A stretch of 64,000 bases of DNA, from positions 21,616,026 through 21,680,025 of the forward strand of contig OX411543.1 in NCBI GenBank assembly GCA_948146395.1, read 5' to 3'. Under the pieces are notes generated by a model that saw nothing but the letters and a program-made list of their open reading frames with translations, searched no databases and was not told the origin of the DNA. Source of the stretch: Fragum whitleyi (taxonomy: Eukaryota > Mollusca > Bivalvia > Cardiida > Cardiidae). Below are positions 11,559 to 23,089 of this stretch, piece by piece. Made by a program: the position numbers and the translations under genes. The number at the start of each line of letters is the position of its first letter. Positions within the stretch are counted from its first letter, which is position 1.

Positions 11559-11675
11559 TGACCTACGTCGCAGGAATGAAATAACCCCGTTGAATATTTT
11601 TTATATTACACGGGTGTTATTACACTAGTGGAATAACTATGCAAATTAGCTTAGAGCAAATGGTAGCTATTTTGT
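11559..11675. repeat. Dispersed repeat shared with 53035-53145
   Basis: TGAAATAACCCCGTTGAATA, TTTTTTATATTACACGGGTG and TTATTACACTAGTGGAATAA are nearly identical in the two places. Confidence 0.8.
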
Positions 11676-11810
11676 AACCGCAAAAATGACGTCATAATCT
11701 ATATTATGTGCCGTAAGTTTAAACGGCGTTATAACTTTTGCGGAAAATTAAAATGTTGAATTTTGAGGATTTGGACGATTCTTCGCAAAACTTCAGGTCA
11801 TAATATAAAA

Positions 11811-11964
11811 AGAATATCCAATTTGTGCTCATTAAATACCGAAATTTATCTAAAAAAACTTGTCATCTAAAACAGATAAAAACTAGGCGCGGCCTCATTT
11901 TTATCTGTTTATAGATGACTTGTTTAATGAATTCGGTATTCAATGACCACTCATTCAATATTCT
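11811..11964. mobile_element. Foldback element, ~154 bp
   Basis: AGAATATCCAATTTGTGCTC...AATACCG on the left pairs with CGGTATTCAATGACCACTC...ATATTCT on the right, and inside these ACAGATAAAAA pairs with TTTTTATCTGT around a GC-rich loop (GGCGCGGCC). It abuts the transposon at 11973. Confidence 0.65.
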
Positions 11965-11972
11965 CTATTTTT

Positions 11973-13812
11973 AGCTCACCTGAGCACGAAGTGCTCAAGG
12001 TGAGCTTTTGTGGTCGCGTGATGTCCGTCGTCCGTCGTCCGTCGTGTGTCGTGTGTCGTGTGTCGTCAACATTTACCTTGTAGACACTCTAGAGGCCACA
12101 TTTTTTGCCCAATCAACCTGAAATTTGGTCAGAATGATTGTCTTGATGAAATCTCGGACAAGTTCGAAATTGGGTCAAGTGGGGTCAAAAATAAGGTCAC
12201 GGGGTCAAATCTTATAAAAACTTTGTAGACACTCTAGAAGCCATATTTTTTGCCCAATCAACCTGAAATTTGGTCCAATTGATTGTTTTGATGAAATCTC
12301 GGACAAGTTCGAAATTGGGTCAAAAGGGGTCAAAAATGAGGTCACGGGGTCAAATCTTAGAAAAACCTTGTAGACACTCTAGAAGCCATATTTTTTGCCC
12401 AATCAACCTGAAAATTGGTAAGAATGATTGTCTTTATAAAATCTTGGACAAGTTCGAAATTGGGTCAAGTGGGGTCAAAAATGAGGTCACAGGGTCAATT
12501 CTTAGAAAAACCTTGTAGACACTCTAGAAGCCATATTTTGTGCCCAATCAACCTGAAATTTGGTCAGAATGATTGTCTTGAAAAATCTCCGACAAGTTCG
12601 AAATTGGGTCAAGTGGGGTCAAAAATGAGGTCATGGGGTCAAATATTAGAAAAACCTTGTAGACACTCTAGAAGCCATATTTTTTGCCCAATCAACCTGA
12701 AATTTGGCCAGAATGATTGTCTTGATGAAATCTTGGACAAGTTCGAAATTGGGTCAAGTGGGGTCAAAAATGAGGTCACAGGGTCAATTCTTAGAAAAAC
12801 CTTGTAGACACTCTAGAGGCCACATTTTTTGCCCAATCAGCCTGAAATTTGGTCAGAATGATTGTCTTGATAAAATCTTGGACAAGTTTGAAATTGGGTC
12901 AAGTGGGGTCAAAAATGAGGTCATGGGGTCAAATATTAGAAAAACCTTGTAGACACTCTAGAAGCCATATTTTGTGCCCAATCAACCTGAAATTTGGCCA
13001 GAATGATTGTCTTGATGAAATCTTGGACAAGTTTGAAATTGGGTCAAGTGGGGTCAAAAATGAGGTCACAGGGTCAAATCTTAGAAAAACCTTGTAGACA
13101 CTCTAGAGGCCACTTTTTTTGCCCAATCAACCTGAAATTTGGTCAGAATGATTGTCTTGATGAAATCTCCGACAAGTTCGAAATTGGGTCAAGTGGGGTC
13201 AAAAATGAGGTCACAGGGACAATTCTTAGAAAAACCTTGTAGACACTCTAGAGGCCACATTTTTTGCCCAATCAACCTGAAATTTGGTCAGTATGATCAT
13301 CTTGATGAAATCTGGGACAGGTTCGAAATTGGCTCAAGTGGGGTCAAAAAAGAGGTCACGGGGTCAAATTTTAGAAAAACCTTGTAGACACTCTAGAAGC
13401 CATATTTTTTGCCCAATCAACCTGAAATTTGGTCAGAATTATTGTTTTGATGAAATCTCGGACAAGTTCGAAATTGGGTCAAGTGGGGTCAAAAATGAGG
13501 TCACGGGGTCAATTCTTAGAAAAACCTTGTAGACACTCTAGAAGCCATATTTTTTGCCTGATCAACCTGAAAATTGGTCAGAATGATCATCTTGATAAAA
13601 TCTAGGTCAATTTTGAAATTGGGTCAAGTGGGGTCAAAAATGAGGTCACGGGGTCAAATCTTAGAAAAACCTTGTAAGCAGTGTAGAGGCATCATTTTTG
13701 CCCAATCGACCTGAAATTTGGTAAGAATTCTTCATCCTTTCTAAATCTATTTTAAACTATTTTCGACAGTTCATTCAGGTGAGCGATTTAGGGCCACTAT
13801 GGCCCTCTTGTT
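11973..13812 (+). mobile_element. HINE-like element, AGCTCACCTGAG ends, 145-bp core
   Basis: It is preceded by TTTTT. The 5' hairpin is AGCTCACCTGAGCAC-GAA-GTGCTCAAGGTGAGCT with one bulged A. A (CGTCGTC)-type tract at 12026-12066 follows, then about eleven units of close to 145 bp that carry AACCTTGTAGACACTCTAGA and ATTGGGTCAAGTGGGGTC. The 3' end has CAGGTGAGC (complement of the 5' stem), the perfect hairpin AGGGCCACTATGGCCCT and CTTGTT. A frame starting every 145 bp gives overlapping ~82-residue 'proteins'; these are a repeat artefact. It is the longest element of this class here. Confidence 0.85.
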
Positions 13813-14347
13813 AGAACACAGTTCGCTAGACTCGTTAATCTGTGCTAAATTACCATACACCAGACATCTGTAATAATAATAATGATAATAATAATAATAT
13901 CTGTGCTGATGTACCTAGACTGGCTGTAGTCGTTTTTGTTAGCTCTTTCAGAAATGTTTTCTTTGTAGTTCTTTTACAAGCCTCTTTAATCCAAATTAAT
14001 ATTAACAAGTGCTGAACAAAATCTTTCTTTTTAGAGATAGGGGACTCAATTGTATGATTTGTAATGATTTAATTCCCTTTGAAAAACTACTGTAAAGAAG
14101 AGTCTGGCAGCCAGACAATGATGTACCATGAACCAGATTTAGGCATTTGTGCTTGAATACCATACACAAGATTCAGAAATCTTTGCTATAAATTGCCTTA
14201 CTTTAAAATTCAGTTATCTTTTTTGTTACCTTATACTAAATTAAGATATCTTTGCTACAATACCATACTCCATATGAGGAATTTGTGCTAGAATATCAAC
14301 ACCAGATTAAGCAATCAGCTAAAATACCATACTAATAGATCAACAAT
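13813..14347. repeat. Decayed 34-bp minisatellite with a (TAA)n tract
   Basis: Variants of ATACCATACACCAGATTCAG and AATCTGTGCTAGA recur. Neighbouring copies of the ATCTNTGCT part lie 34 bp apart (14144/14178 and 14246/14280). 13871-13898 is a (TAA)n microsatellite. Confidence 0.65.
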
Positions 14348-14358
14348 CTGAAAACTGT

Positions 14359-14625
14359 GGATTGATTGATTTAATGGAGTTTAACGCCGCTTTCAACATT
14401 ATTTCAGTTATATCGCGGCAGCTGGAGCACCTAACAATGGATCCCTGGTATTTCTCTCACCAGTACAACCATCACATTCTTTCTTAGCCTCCAGCTGCTA
14501 TCTCACATAGGTCTACGATTATCAACCCATTGGTGAGAGACAAATAGTCGGAAAGAATGAGTGCCGCTGTCGGGGATTGAACCCGGGACCTCTAGAATGA
14601 CAGTCCGATGCGCTATGACGGCGGC
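14359..14625 (-). mobile_element. Complete SINE family A with an 11-bp target duplication
   Basis: On the minus strand a tRNA-like head (A-box region TCATAGCGCATCGGACTG, B box GGGTTCAATCCCC) is followed by the family body (ACCAATGGGTTGATAATCG, GATAGCAGCTGGAGGCTAAG, GAGAAATACCAGGGATCC) and the simple tail AAATCAATCAATCC. CTGAAAACTGT flanks it on both sides (14348-14358 and 14626-14636). It is inserted in the 34-bp minisatellite and is the best-preserved SINE here. Confidence 0.9.
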
Positions 14626-14636
14626 CTGAAAACTGT

Positions 14637-14790
14637 ACATCAAATTCAGGAATCTCTGCTAGAATATCATAAACCATATTGAGAAATCTGTGCTAGAAAC
14701 ATGCATCAGATTCAGAAATCTGTTCAAGAAAAACCCCATGCCATATTCAGAAATAAGTGTTGGAACACCTCACATACTATTCAGTTTATC
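14637..14790. repeat. 34-bp minisatellite, continuation after the SINE
   Basis: AATCTCTGCT at 14651 and AATCTGTGCT at 14685 are 34 bp apart; CATCAGATTCAGAAATCTG follows. Confidence 0.65.
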
Positions 14791-15054
14791 AGAGAAATGA
14801 GAAAAATTAATCTGACAAATGAACACAAATTATTCTGAACCTTCACATTATAGAACAAGTGCAAAAACCCATTAGTACAAGTCTATTTACCTGTGTAATC
14901 GCAGAAATCATGACCCCAATGGAGCAATTAACAGCTGGGCTCTCACAGAAATTAGAACATTAATAATGCTTAACCCTGATTAAACTCTTCTGGTAAGCTT
15001 TGAATTTTTCAGGGTTGAATGGGAAATACTAGTGTGTGGAAAGACAAATAATGG
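14791..15054. other. No gene seen
   Basis: Unique AT-rich sequence. Confidence 0.5.
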
Positions 15055-15310
15055 AGTACAGGGGTGTGGAAATACAACTTTTCTCCATTTGTCCATGGAC
15101 AAGTAAAAGTCAATTTCCTACATGTCGAGGATCAAGTACTGTATCAAGATTTGCTCTGGTATTTACTTATCCACGGACAAGTTGCCTAGAAAAATGTACT
15201 TGTCTGTAAGTGGAAAAGCCCGCGTCGGACAAGCCGGTCATGGGAATTCCAAACCTGTGATGAAGCATCAATACTTATGTGTTAAAGGTCCCAAGTTCAA
15301 ATCCACAGAT
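15055..15310. repeat. Dispersed repeat, full copy of the 5255/6868 repeat
   Basis: AGGGGTGTGGAAATAC, TTTGTCCATGGACAAGTAAA, AAGATTTGCTCTGGTATTTA and GTCGGACAAGCCGG occur in order, which gives the intact arrangement of the split repeat at 5255 and 6868. A B-box-like AAGTTCAAATCC ends it. Confidence 0.6.
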
Positions 15311-15837
15311 ATACATTGGTAATATTGGCCAACGATTGTGAGAAGAACATCAATTTTTAAACTTATAAACTTAATTCGGAGTAGTAATCTAAATACAATT
15401 GAAAGTGGCACATAATGCTGAATAACTGAACAAGCAAACAATTCAAAGAAACATAAGCAGACAAAGAAATTCCTTTGGTCTCATTAATCAAACAGATGTC
15501 AAATAGGGCAAAAAATTCTTGACCATTGCAGAGTTAAAGCATAAATTCCTACAAATTAAATGACTGTGCTGAGAGTCTGGCTGAGACAGCTGAATATGCT
15601 AAGTTCTAACTTTATCAATTTGAAGGTTATTTTCTGTCAAAAACTTTTGCCAATTGGGATCAATTGGACTATTACTGATTTACAAGACCAAAACAATTTG
15701 CACTGTGAATCCTAATTTTGAGGAGCTTAAATGTTGGTACTTGCTAGAAATCTTCTTGTAGAATTATAATTAATGTCAGCAAGCGATGGTTTCTGGGACA
15801 TTCCATTTTAGTATGCCCCCTCCCCCCTTCCTTGACC

Positions 15838-16040
15838 AGAAGTCCTGCATGGCTCAGTGGTAAGGGAGTGGGGCCTGGAGCATGTTTTACTAAACATCTT
15901 ATGATCATCTTTTGCGTAAGTCAAAATTTAAAAAAAAATCTACAGTAGTAACTATATTTGGAATACAGCCATGCATTATCTCATTGGAATTGTCTTCTGG
16001 CAAAGTATTTCAGAGCCGCAGTGTAGTACAGGCAATACCC
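15838..16040. repeat. tRNA-like fragment and a dispersed repeat shared with 40445-40600
   Basis: GCATGGCTCAGTGGTAAGG is A-box-like. TAAACATCTTATGATCATC, TTTTGCGTAAGTCAAAA and CATTGGAATTGTCTTC match the sequence at 40445-40600. Confidence 0.55.
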
Positions 16041-16582
16041 CGGTTGCGCACAAATAAGTGAACTTTAATATTTCTTAAACAATGTTAAAATAGATGTTAT
16101 AAATGCAATTTCAGATCAAAGCAGACTTATCCACTTACAAATTTTCTATTGGTTCGATATAAAAATGTTGTAGATAACATCTCATTTTGGACATCTGCAA
16201 AATGTTTGGCATTAATTCCAACAATGTGTTCCAAAGATTTTTTTCAGAGAAATTATAAAATGGAATTTTGTTGGAATGGATTAATACTCTATTAATCTCT
16301 GATTACTTGCTTTCTTACACAGACTGACAGAAGCAAAGATTCAGTTTAGATCAGCGTAATTGAGTTCTAATGAATGTTTTCTTTCCATGAATCACATTTG
16401 GAAAAATGATACTACCTGATGTTATTTTGTGCTAATTCGTTTAACCCCACGATCTTGGATAGCAAGGAAGAAAATAGTAAACATATAATTTTTGAATCTC
16501 AGCATCACCATTTTGGAACTTGCTTTCTTTCTCCTTTTGGCTCTGTTTTCAGTCTAGCTATGCCTTCACTATAGGCTCTCCA

Positions 16583-16870
16583 TTGATGAAAAAGAGGGGG
16601 TATATTACTTTGCACTTGTGGGTCTCTAGGTCGGTCGGTCTGTCTGTAGACTATTTTTTTGTCTGGATCATATCTCATAAATTATGCAAGCTATAATCAT
16701 GAGACTTCACAGGTGGATAGATCTCATTTAGGAGAAGTGCAGTGCACAAGAACCATAACTCTACTCATCATATTTTGTGAGTGATTGCCCTTTGTTGATT
16801 GACAAAGAAAAGGCTAATGACCTGCTTTATGGGGGGGGGGGGCAGAAATGTTTTACAAACATCTTTTGTT
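16583..16870 (+). mobile_element. Short HINE-like element with a single core unit, TATGCCCC type, copy 1
   Basis: This has the class layout in miniature: a purine-rich remnant of the 5' hairpin (AAAAAGAGGGGG), a (GGTC/TGTC)n tract at 16630-16648, and one unit related to the 156-bp core (GTCTGGATCATATCTC, AGTGCAGTGCACAAGAACC, ATTGCCCTTTGTTG). The 3' end is a G-run, then GATGTTTTACAAACATC-type hairpin and TTTTGTT. The homologous copy at 45935 is better preserved at the 5' end. Confidence 0.65.
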
Positions 16871-17694
16871 TATCTAAATTTTCTCAAATTTGCTTCATCT
16901 TATGGAAGTGTGACTGCTTTTAGCTTAAAGAAACATTGAAAGGCCACATGTAAGGGTTCCAATCCAGGGCTTGTCTGTTGGTATTATTGTATGGTTCACA
17001 TCTCTGTACAGACCAAGCATTATTTTTAGATCCATTGCCCTTCCATTTGTTGTTTGATTCATGACTTTGTTCTGTTTGGGCTAATCCTTCAAAGTTGCTA
17101 TAAATAATTTCAAATGTATCTTAGAAGTTTTCTCCATGGAATTTGTTATGTGCTTCCATAACCATTAACTCCTGCTTTGGAATTGTAAATTGTAAACTCT
17201 GTTTTAAAGTCACAGGTTGCTTCTAGTTTGAGAAGACGAAATTCTGAATTGCAAATGAGATTCACATAGAACCATTGAAAATATACATTGAAACCTGTTT
17301 GTATTAATTAACCCCACCCAGTTAGTTTAGGGCGATGGTAAGTAATGAGTATTTTATTGTTTTGGAATGCTAAACACCCCACCACACAGCTGTTGTATAT
17401 GGTGCAGGGGACTGGGTGACTTGAGCTTTTATTGACCTCAGAAATTTTGATGAGCTCAAAACCCTTTTCTCTAGGACATTTTTCATGGTGTAGTGGTATT
17501 GGCATTAACAGACTTAAATCCTAACAGATTGCGAATCTGTCCAAATTTTGTCAACTACGTTCTTCCCTGATGATTAATGCTCCAATGTCATGGTCAACTA
17601 ATTATTAAGATTAATGATATTATTAATTACTTTTTGACCAGAATACTGGGCTTGCAAAATCTATCATTTGCACACCAATTTCTGATAAACCCGC
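16871..17694. other. No gene seen
   Basis: No repeat family or coding signal recognised; the 65-codon minus-strand frame at 17308-17505 has no recognisable domain. Confidence 0.4.
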
Positions 17695-17952
17695 TTTCAT
17701 GGTGCAATCGGTAGGGCTTCGGCCTCCCAATCAAAATGGCACTGGTTTGATCCCAAACAGGGAAACTCATCCTTTCGGACAATTTGTCTCCTCAAAATTG
17801 GTTAGTAATAGAAGACCAAGGTGGGGTAGCAGCTTGAGGCTAGGAAATGTAATGGTCGTGGCGTGAGAAATACCAGGAATCCATCGCTAAGTGCAGCCAT
17901 GGTATAACTGAAAGGTTGTTGAAAATGAACCGCATTCAAACAAACAAAAAAT
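17695..17952 (+). mobile_element. SINE family A with a clear tRNA-like head
   Basis: ATGGTGCAATCGGTAGGGC (A box region) and GGTTTGATCCC (B box) head the family body GGGTAGCAGCTTGAGGCTAG, GTGAGAAATACCAGGAATCC, ending CATTCAAACAAACAAAAAAT. Confidence 0.8.
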
Positions 17953-18148
17953 AAAAAGTAATGAGAATTTTATTGTTTTATTTTATTTATTATTTTTTGA
18001 TGTAGTAGTGTTAGAAATATTTTTCGTTTTCTTGAAAAAGGCAATTTTTGCTGAAATTTTGAATACAGAGTGTTTTATTAAATGAAAAATAAAAAGGGTT
18101 GCCAAAATATAATTCCATTCAGATTAATTGCTTATATAGATGCTAGTG

Positions 18149-18312
18149 ATAAGGTTGTTGACCCGTAATAGTTCCACAACATTTTGGAACACATTATCTT
18201 TCACAATGTTAACAAAGGTTTCCTAATGAATCATTAGGACACCTCGGTAAATACTGTTAAACTTCGTGACTTCTGAAATGTTGCATAACTATTAAGGGTC
18301 CACTACCTTAAG
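18149..18312. mobile_element. Foldback MITE with CCTTAAGGTAGTGGACCC ends, copy 1
   Basis: The right end CTATTAAGGGTCCACTACC is the inverse of the left GTTGACCCGTAATAGTTCC (diverged). CACAATGTTAACAAAGGTTT lies inside. The copy at 29205 is better preserved. Confidence 0.65.
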
Positions 18313-18469
18313 CTTTAATTGCATTGATTAAGTAAATGCAACTCTGCATGCTTACTGGTAGTACAGCAAAACATGAATTCAGATAATCATTGTTTAACAA
18401 CATCAAAGATGTTACTTTATGGTGTAGGTAAATTAGTTGGTAGGAAATTGATTTGCAGCTACCTGGCAT

Positions 18470-18697
18470 TTAATTGTTTGTTGTTTAATCCCTGCTTTTT
18501 ACGTGCCCATGATTTTATGATTGAGAAAACATTGTGAAAAAGAAGAAATTGCTTCTGACAAGCAATTTCTTCTTTTTCCACACTATTTTCTACCCTACTG
18601 AATGGTTATTTTTCAAATTAAATCCACTTAAAATTTTCGTCTGCAAAACCTTTGAATTTGGACAGGTCCAAAATTTTGTAAAACAGGAAAGGGTTAA
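18470..18697 (-). mobile_element. TTAA-flanked MITE family 1, inverse orientation
   Basis: 228 bp from TTAA to TTAA. It reads TTGTTTAATCCCTGC, the inner hairpin GAAGAAATTGCTT/AAGCAATTTCTTC, and ends AACAGGAAAGGGTTAA. The 92-codon frame at 18534-18812 starts inside it and is a shadow. Confidence 0.8.
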
Positions 18698-19927
18698 TTG
18701 TTTGTTGTATCTGGAAACATGTTCTATGTTTCATAATAATAATTGTTTTGTAATTAAAACTATGAATATGAAATATCAAACTTTTCTATCTTGCTCGCTC
18801 AGCATATTTTGAGAAAAAAAAAGTCTTTTGAAGGGCATTGCCTTGCACTATAATTATAGTCTACACCTTAGCCATTAGGTTCTTCAGTACTTTGTTAAAA
18901 CTTCATGGCATGAGAATTATGTACAAAATGTTATGAGAAACACTATTGTTAACATATGGATCATAGGCATCACCAATAGTGAAAGAATACAGCAAGGTTT
19001 TTGTAATGCTTTGCTCAAGGACATTTAGTAAACCAATTATGAACATGCAGTGGCACTGTTTTAATTCAAAACAGGACACAAAACTGCCAACCTTTCCCAC
19101 TGAAACATGCATGATGACCCTGTGATGTAATTAGAATTAGTTTATGAAGTAGGTTTATTTGAAAAGGATGAGAAAGGTTAAGCTACTTGCAATAAAGGGA
19201 GAAATTGTTATTACCATGTAATAAAAGTGAAGGGAGAAATCATTATAATGATAAACTATGTTATCATTGCATGCTAAAAGCAAGGTGCAGAGGTTAAAAC
19301 CCTTTGAGATGAACTTCAAACAAACATTTTGGATTTGTAGATGAATTAAATGTACCAGATCACAGAAACCAGTGTTTTTTCTTGGTCTGCTTTTCCTATT
19401 GGCACCAGGTCTTTGGGAGCAAGAATGAGATGGTTTGTTTGCCAAGTAATTCTTTTCATTCATGAAAGTTTGTTATGTCGTTTTATGTAATACTTTTTGA
19501 TTGGATTCTCTTCTGATTATTGTTATGACTAGATAAACTTCCAGGCACAATATCTGGGATTACTTGTTCTTTTATTAGCTTGTCTATTTCTAGATGATAA
19601 GCAACTTTTTTACATTTGTTCATTAATATGTGGAAGGAGATTGATTTTCTCCATATTCTGCTATAAACGACATCTTCTTGCTAAAAAAACCAAACCTTCT
19701 TAGACAGTTTAGACAAAGAACATTAACATAAATGCCAATTGCAAGCGTTATTGAGAAAATTTTGTTACACTTTTACTAATCATATTCATTATGAAGCAAA
19801 TGTGCAACAGCATTTTCTCCACAATACAGATATTTATGGCTACTTTCATTATTAATTGTTAAAAAGTTGAACCCTGTATAAATTCTTTATAAAACGTCTG
19901 TATATTTCTAAAAATTGGTAGTTTTTT
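18698..19927. other. No gene seen
   Basis: AT-rich, no supported reading frame or repeat family; the 102-codon minus-strand frame at 19155-19463 has no recognisable domain. Confidence 0.4.
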
Positions 19928-21137
19928 AGCTCACCTGAGCACGAAGTGCTCAAGGGAGCTATTGTGATCGATCGTTGTCCGGCGTCCGTCTGTCCATCTG
20001 TCCGTCTGTCCGTCATGGCGTCAACTTTTTCTTTAAACGACATCTCCTCCTAAACTTATGGGTCAAAATCAACCAAACTTGGCAGAAATATTCCTTGGGT
20101 GGTCCCTTATGAAAATTGCTCAAATGGAAAGGATCCGTGCCATATCACGGGAAAAGGGGCCTTAATGACAAATTTCTTGTTTTCACTCTAGAAGCCACAA
20201 AAGTGGTCCAATCTTCATGAAACTTGGTCAGAATGTATGTTAGGTCATGAGGATGAAGTCTCTTGAAAATGGGAAGGATCTGTGCCATTTCACAGAAAAA
20301 GCCGCCTTAATGACAATTTTGTCAACAATATCTTTAAACGACATCTCCTCCTAAACTTATGGGTTAAAATCAACCAAACTTGGCAGAAATATTCCTTGGG
20401 TGGTCCCTTATGAAAATTGCTCAAATTGAAAGGATCCGTGCCATATCACGGGAAAAGGGGCCTTAATGACAAATATTTTGTTTTCACTCTAGAAGCCACA
20501 AATACGGTCCAATCTTCATGAAACTTGGTCAGAATGTTTGTTAGGTCATGAGGATGGAGTCTATTGAAAATGGGAAGGATCTGTGCCATTTCACAGAAAA
20601 AGCCGCCTTAATGACAATTTTGTCTACAATATCTTTAAACGACATCATGACAAATATCTTGTTTTCACTCTAGAAGCCACAAATATGGTCCAATCTTCAT
20701 GAAACTTGGTCAGAATGTTTGTTAGGTCATGAGGATGAAGTCTATTGAAAATGGGAAGGATCGGTGCCATATCACAGGAAAAGGTGTCTTAATGACAATT
20801 TTTTGTTTACTCTCTAGAAGCCACAAATACGGTCCAATCATCATGAAACTTTGTCAGAATGTTTGTTATGTCATGAGGATGAACTCATTTGAAAATGGGA
20901 AGTATACGTGCCATATCACGGGAAAAGAGGCCTTAATGACAATTTTCTCGTAAGAGCTCCAAATGCCACAAATATAGTCCAATCTTCTTGAAACTTGATC
21001 AAAATGTTTGCCAGGTCACAAGAATGAACTCTGTTGAAAATGGGAAGGTTCATGCCATATCATAGGAAATGGAATCTTAATGATAATATACTTGAAATAT
21101 CAGGTGAGCGATTTAGGGCCCTCAGGGTCCTCTTGTT
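19928..21137 (+). mobile_element. HINE-like element, AGCTCACCTGAG ends, hybrid 145+156 core
   Basis: Six T precede the usual 5' hairpin (one arm shortened to AAGGGAGCT). A (CCGT/CTGT)n tract at 19978-20013 follows. The core alternates two unit types: one with CTCTAGAAGCCACAAA (at 20186, 20487, 20668, 20812) and one with ACGACATCTCCTCCTAAAC (at 20037 and 20338). The spacing 20186-20487 is 301 bp, the sum of a 145- and a 156-bp unit; the third round has lost most of the second unit. The 3' end reads CAGGTGAGCGATTTAGGGCC, a weaker hairpin and CTTGTT. Confidence 0.8.
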
Positions 21138-21574
21138 TTATAGTATACAGGGTTTTCATATGACATGTGCTAAACAGGCCTTTTGTAAACCTATATGATT
21201 ATGAACTTGTATGTCAACTCATAAATATATGAATTTTATGTTTAGGGAGGTGAATTTATGAGCCCTAGTCAGGGTATTTAATCCAGTCTCTCATAATCAT
21301 GTGAAAATTTTGATATCCATCCTTAACACTGAATATTGTTCAAACAAGTTAGATCCACTAACAGACGTTTTAACTGTTATATGTTTAACAGTTGATTTAA
21401 CTGTCACATCCACATTGAAGGCCTTTTTTCTAGCTAGTTATGGACATACAGCTGACAATAGAAACAAGTTTAAGCCTCAGTTATTTAAGGATTATAGAAA
21501 ATTTAATGAACACAGATACAATGTTTGGCCAGATTACCACAGAATTGAGAAAGAATTCTAGTACCAGTAAGCCT
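21138..21574 (+). other. Stretch with an unassigned 86-codon frame at 21301-21561
   Basis: The C-terminal half of the frame looks protein-like (LFKDYRKFNEHRYNVWPDYH, then RIEKEF and a stop) and is preceded by CCTTTTTTCTAG, which could be a splice acceptor. No family is recognised. It could be a terminal exon, a decayed element or chance. Confidence 0.2.
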
Positions 21575-21615
21575 GCCTGGTTACTCACCATTCTTTGGTG
21601 TCAAGCTAAACTACT
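21575..21615. repeat. 36-bp minisatellite, left remnant
   Basis: CATTCTTTGGTGTCAAGCT matches units at 22876-23070 on the other side of the transposon. Confidence 0.6.
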
Positions 21616-22875
21616 GTGAAATGCTCAAGGTGAGCTATTGGGATCGTAGAATGTCCTTCGTCCGTCGTAAGTCGTGCGTCGTGCCTCGTCCGTCGTGTGT
21701 CGTGCGTCGTCCACAATTTCTTTAAACATCTTCTCCTCCTAAACCAGTGGGCCAATCTTGATGAAACTTGGCAGGAATGTTCCTTGGGTCAAGCTCTACC
21801 AAAGTTGTTCAAATAAATGAAATCCACCCTTAACTTTCCCTTTACCCTTAACAAAAAGGGTGAAAATATGAAAATCTTTAAAAATCTTCTTCTCTGAAAC
21901 CAGAAGGCAAACAGCTTTCATATTTGGTATGTAGCATCATCTAGTGGACCTCTACCAAGTTTGTTCATATCAAGACCCTGGGGTCATATTTGGGCTTTGC
22001 CCGGGCGCAACCCTTTTTACATAGAATCAAAGAGCGAAAATCTTTAAAAATCTTCTTCTCTATAACCAGATTGCAGACAGCTTAAATATTTGGTGTGTAG
22101 CATCAACTAGTGGGCCTCTACCAAGTTTGTTCATAACAAGACCCTTGGGTTATATTTGGGCTTTGCATGGGTTCATCCCTTTATCTCTTATGAGCACAAA
22201 GGGTAAACAAATGGAAATCTTCAAAAATCTTCTTCTCTGAAACCAGAAGGCAGACAGCTTTCATATTTGGTATGTAGCATCATCTAGTGGACCTCTACCA
22301 AGTTTGTTCATATCAAGACCCTAGGATCAATTTGGGCTCCACCAGGGCGCAACCCTTTTTACATAGAATCAAAGAGCGAAAATCTTTTAAAATCTTCTTT
22401 AACCAGAAGGCACACTGCTTTCATTTTTGGTATGTAGCATCATCTTGTGGGCCCCTACCAAGTTTGTTCATATCAAGACCCTTGGGTCATATTTTGGGCT
22501 CCACCCGGGCGCATCCCTTTCAGCTAATTTGAGCAAGATGGGTGAAAATGGGAACACCTTCAAAAATCTTCTTCTCTGAAACCAGAAGGCAGACAGCTTT
22601 CACATTTAGAATGTAGCATCATTTTATGGACCTCTACCAAGTTTGTTCATATCAAGACCATAGGATCATATTTGGGCTCCACCAGGATGCATCCCTTTTT
22701 ACATAGAATCAAAGAGCAAAAAGGCATATCTGTCTTGCTCTTCGCTGAAAACGTTCCATGGTATTGATCTTAGGCAATTACCTTCTTTTTGACATCTGCC
22801 TATCTTATTAATGTGATGTCCCAGGGGTCATAGAGACTCAGGTGAGCGATCTAGGACCATCTTGGTCCTCTTGTT
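21616..22875 (+). mobile_element. HINE-like element, AGCTCACCTGAG type, 5' half-hairpin only, 160-179-bp core
   Basis: Only the second arm of the 5' hairpin remains (ATGCTCAAGGTGAGCT), followed by a (CGTCGTC/GCGTCGT) tract at 21655-21712. Core units share TTTGGTATGTAGCATCATCT, at about 21924, 22090, 22267, 22427 and 22606. The 3' end has TCAGGTGAGCGATCTAGG, the hairpin AGGACCATCTTGGTCCT and CTTGTT. It is inserted in a 36-bp minisatellite that continues on both sides. Confidence 0.75.
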
Positions 22876-23070
22876 TAGTGTCAGGCTTACTTTGAGTTAT
22901 TTACCATTCTTCAGTTGTCAATCTTACCAGAGTTTCTTTACCATTCTTTGGTGTGAAGCTTCATGGTTACCATTATTTGGTGTCAGGCTTACAAGTGGTT
23001 CTTTATCAATATTTGGTGACAGGCTTACTAGTGGTTCTTGGTCATTCTTTGGTACCAGGCTTATTGCATT
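22876..23070. repeat. 36-bp minisatellite, right part
   Basis: TTGGTG-type starts at 22977, 23013 and 23049 are 36 bp apart; the unit is roughly CATTCTTTGGTGTCAGGCTT plus ACTAGTGGTTCTTTAC. More diverged units lie at 22876-22976. Confidence 0.75.
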
Positions 23071-23089
23071 TATATTCTTTAGTTTCAAG

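Noticed and set aside
12046..13532. Series of overlapping ~82-codon frames starting every 145 bp
   Set aside because: They are the same 145-bp repeat read in rotating frames. The unit is not a multiple of three, and all conservation is at the DNA level.
18534..18812. 92-codon frame starting MKKKKLLLTSNFFFFH (also 43223 and 52314)
   Set aside because: The same start comes from the hairpin of TTAA MITE family 1 in every case.
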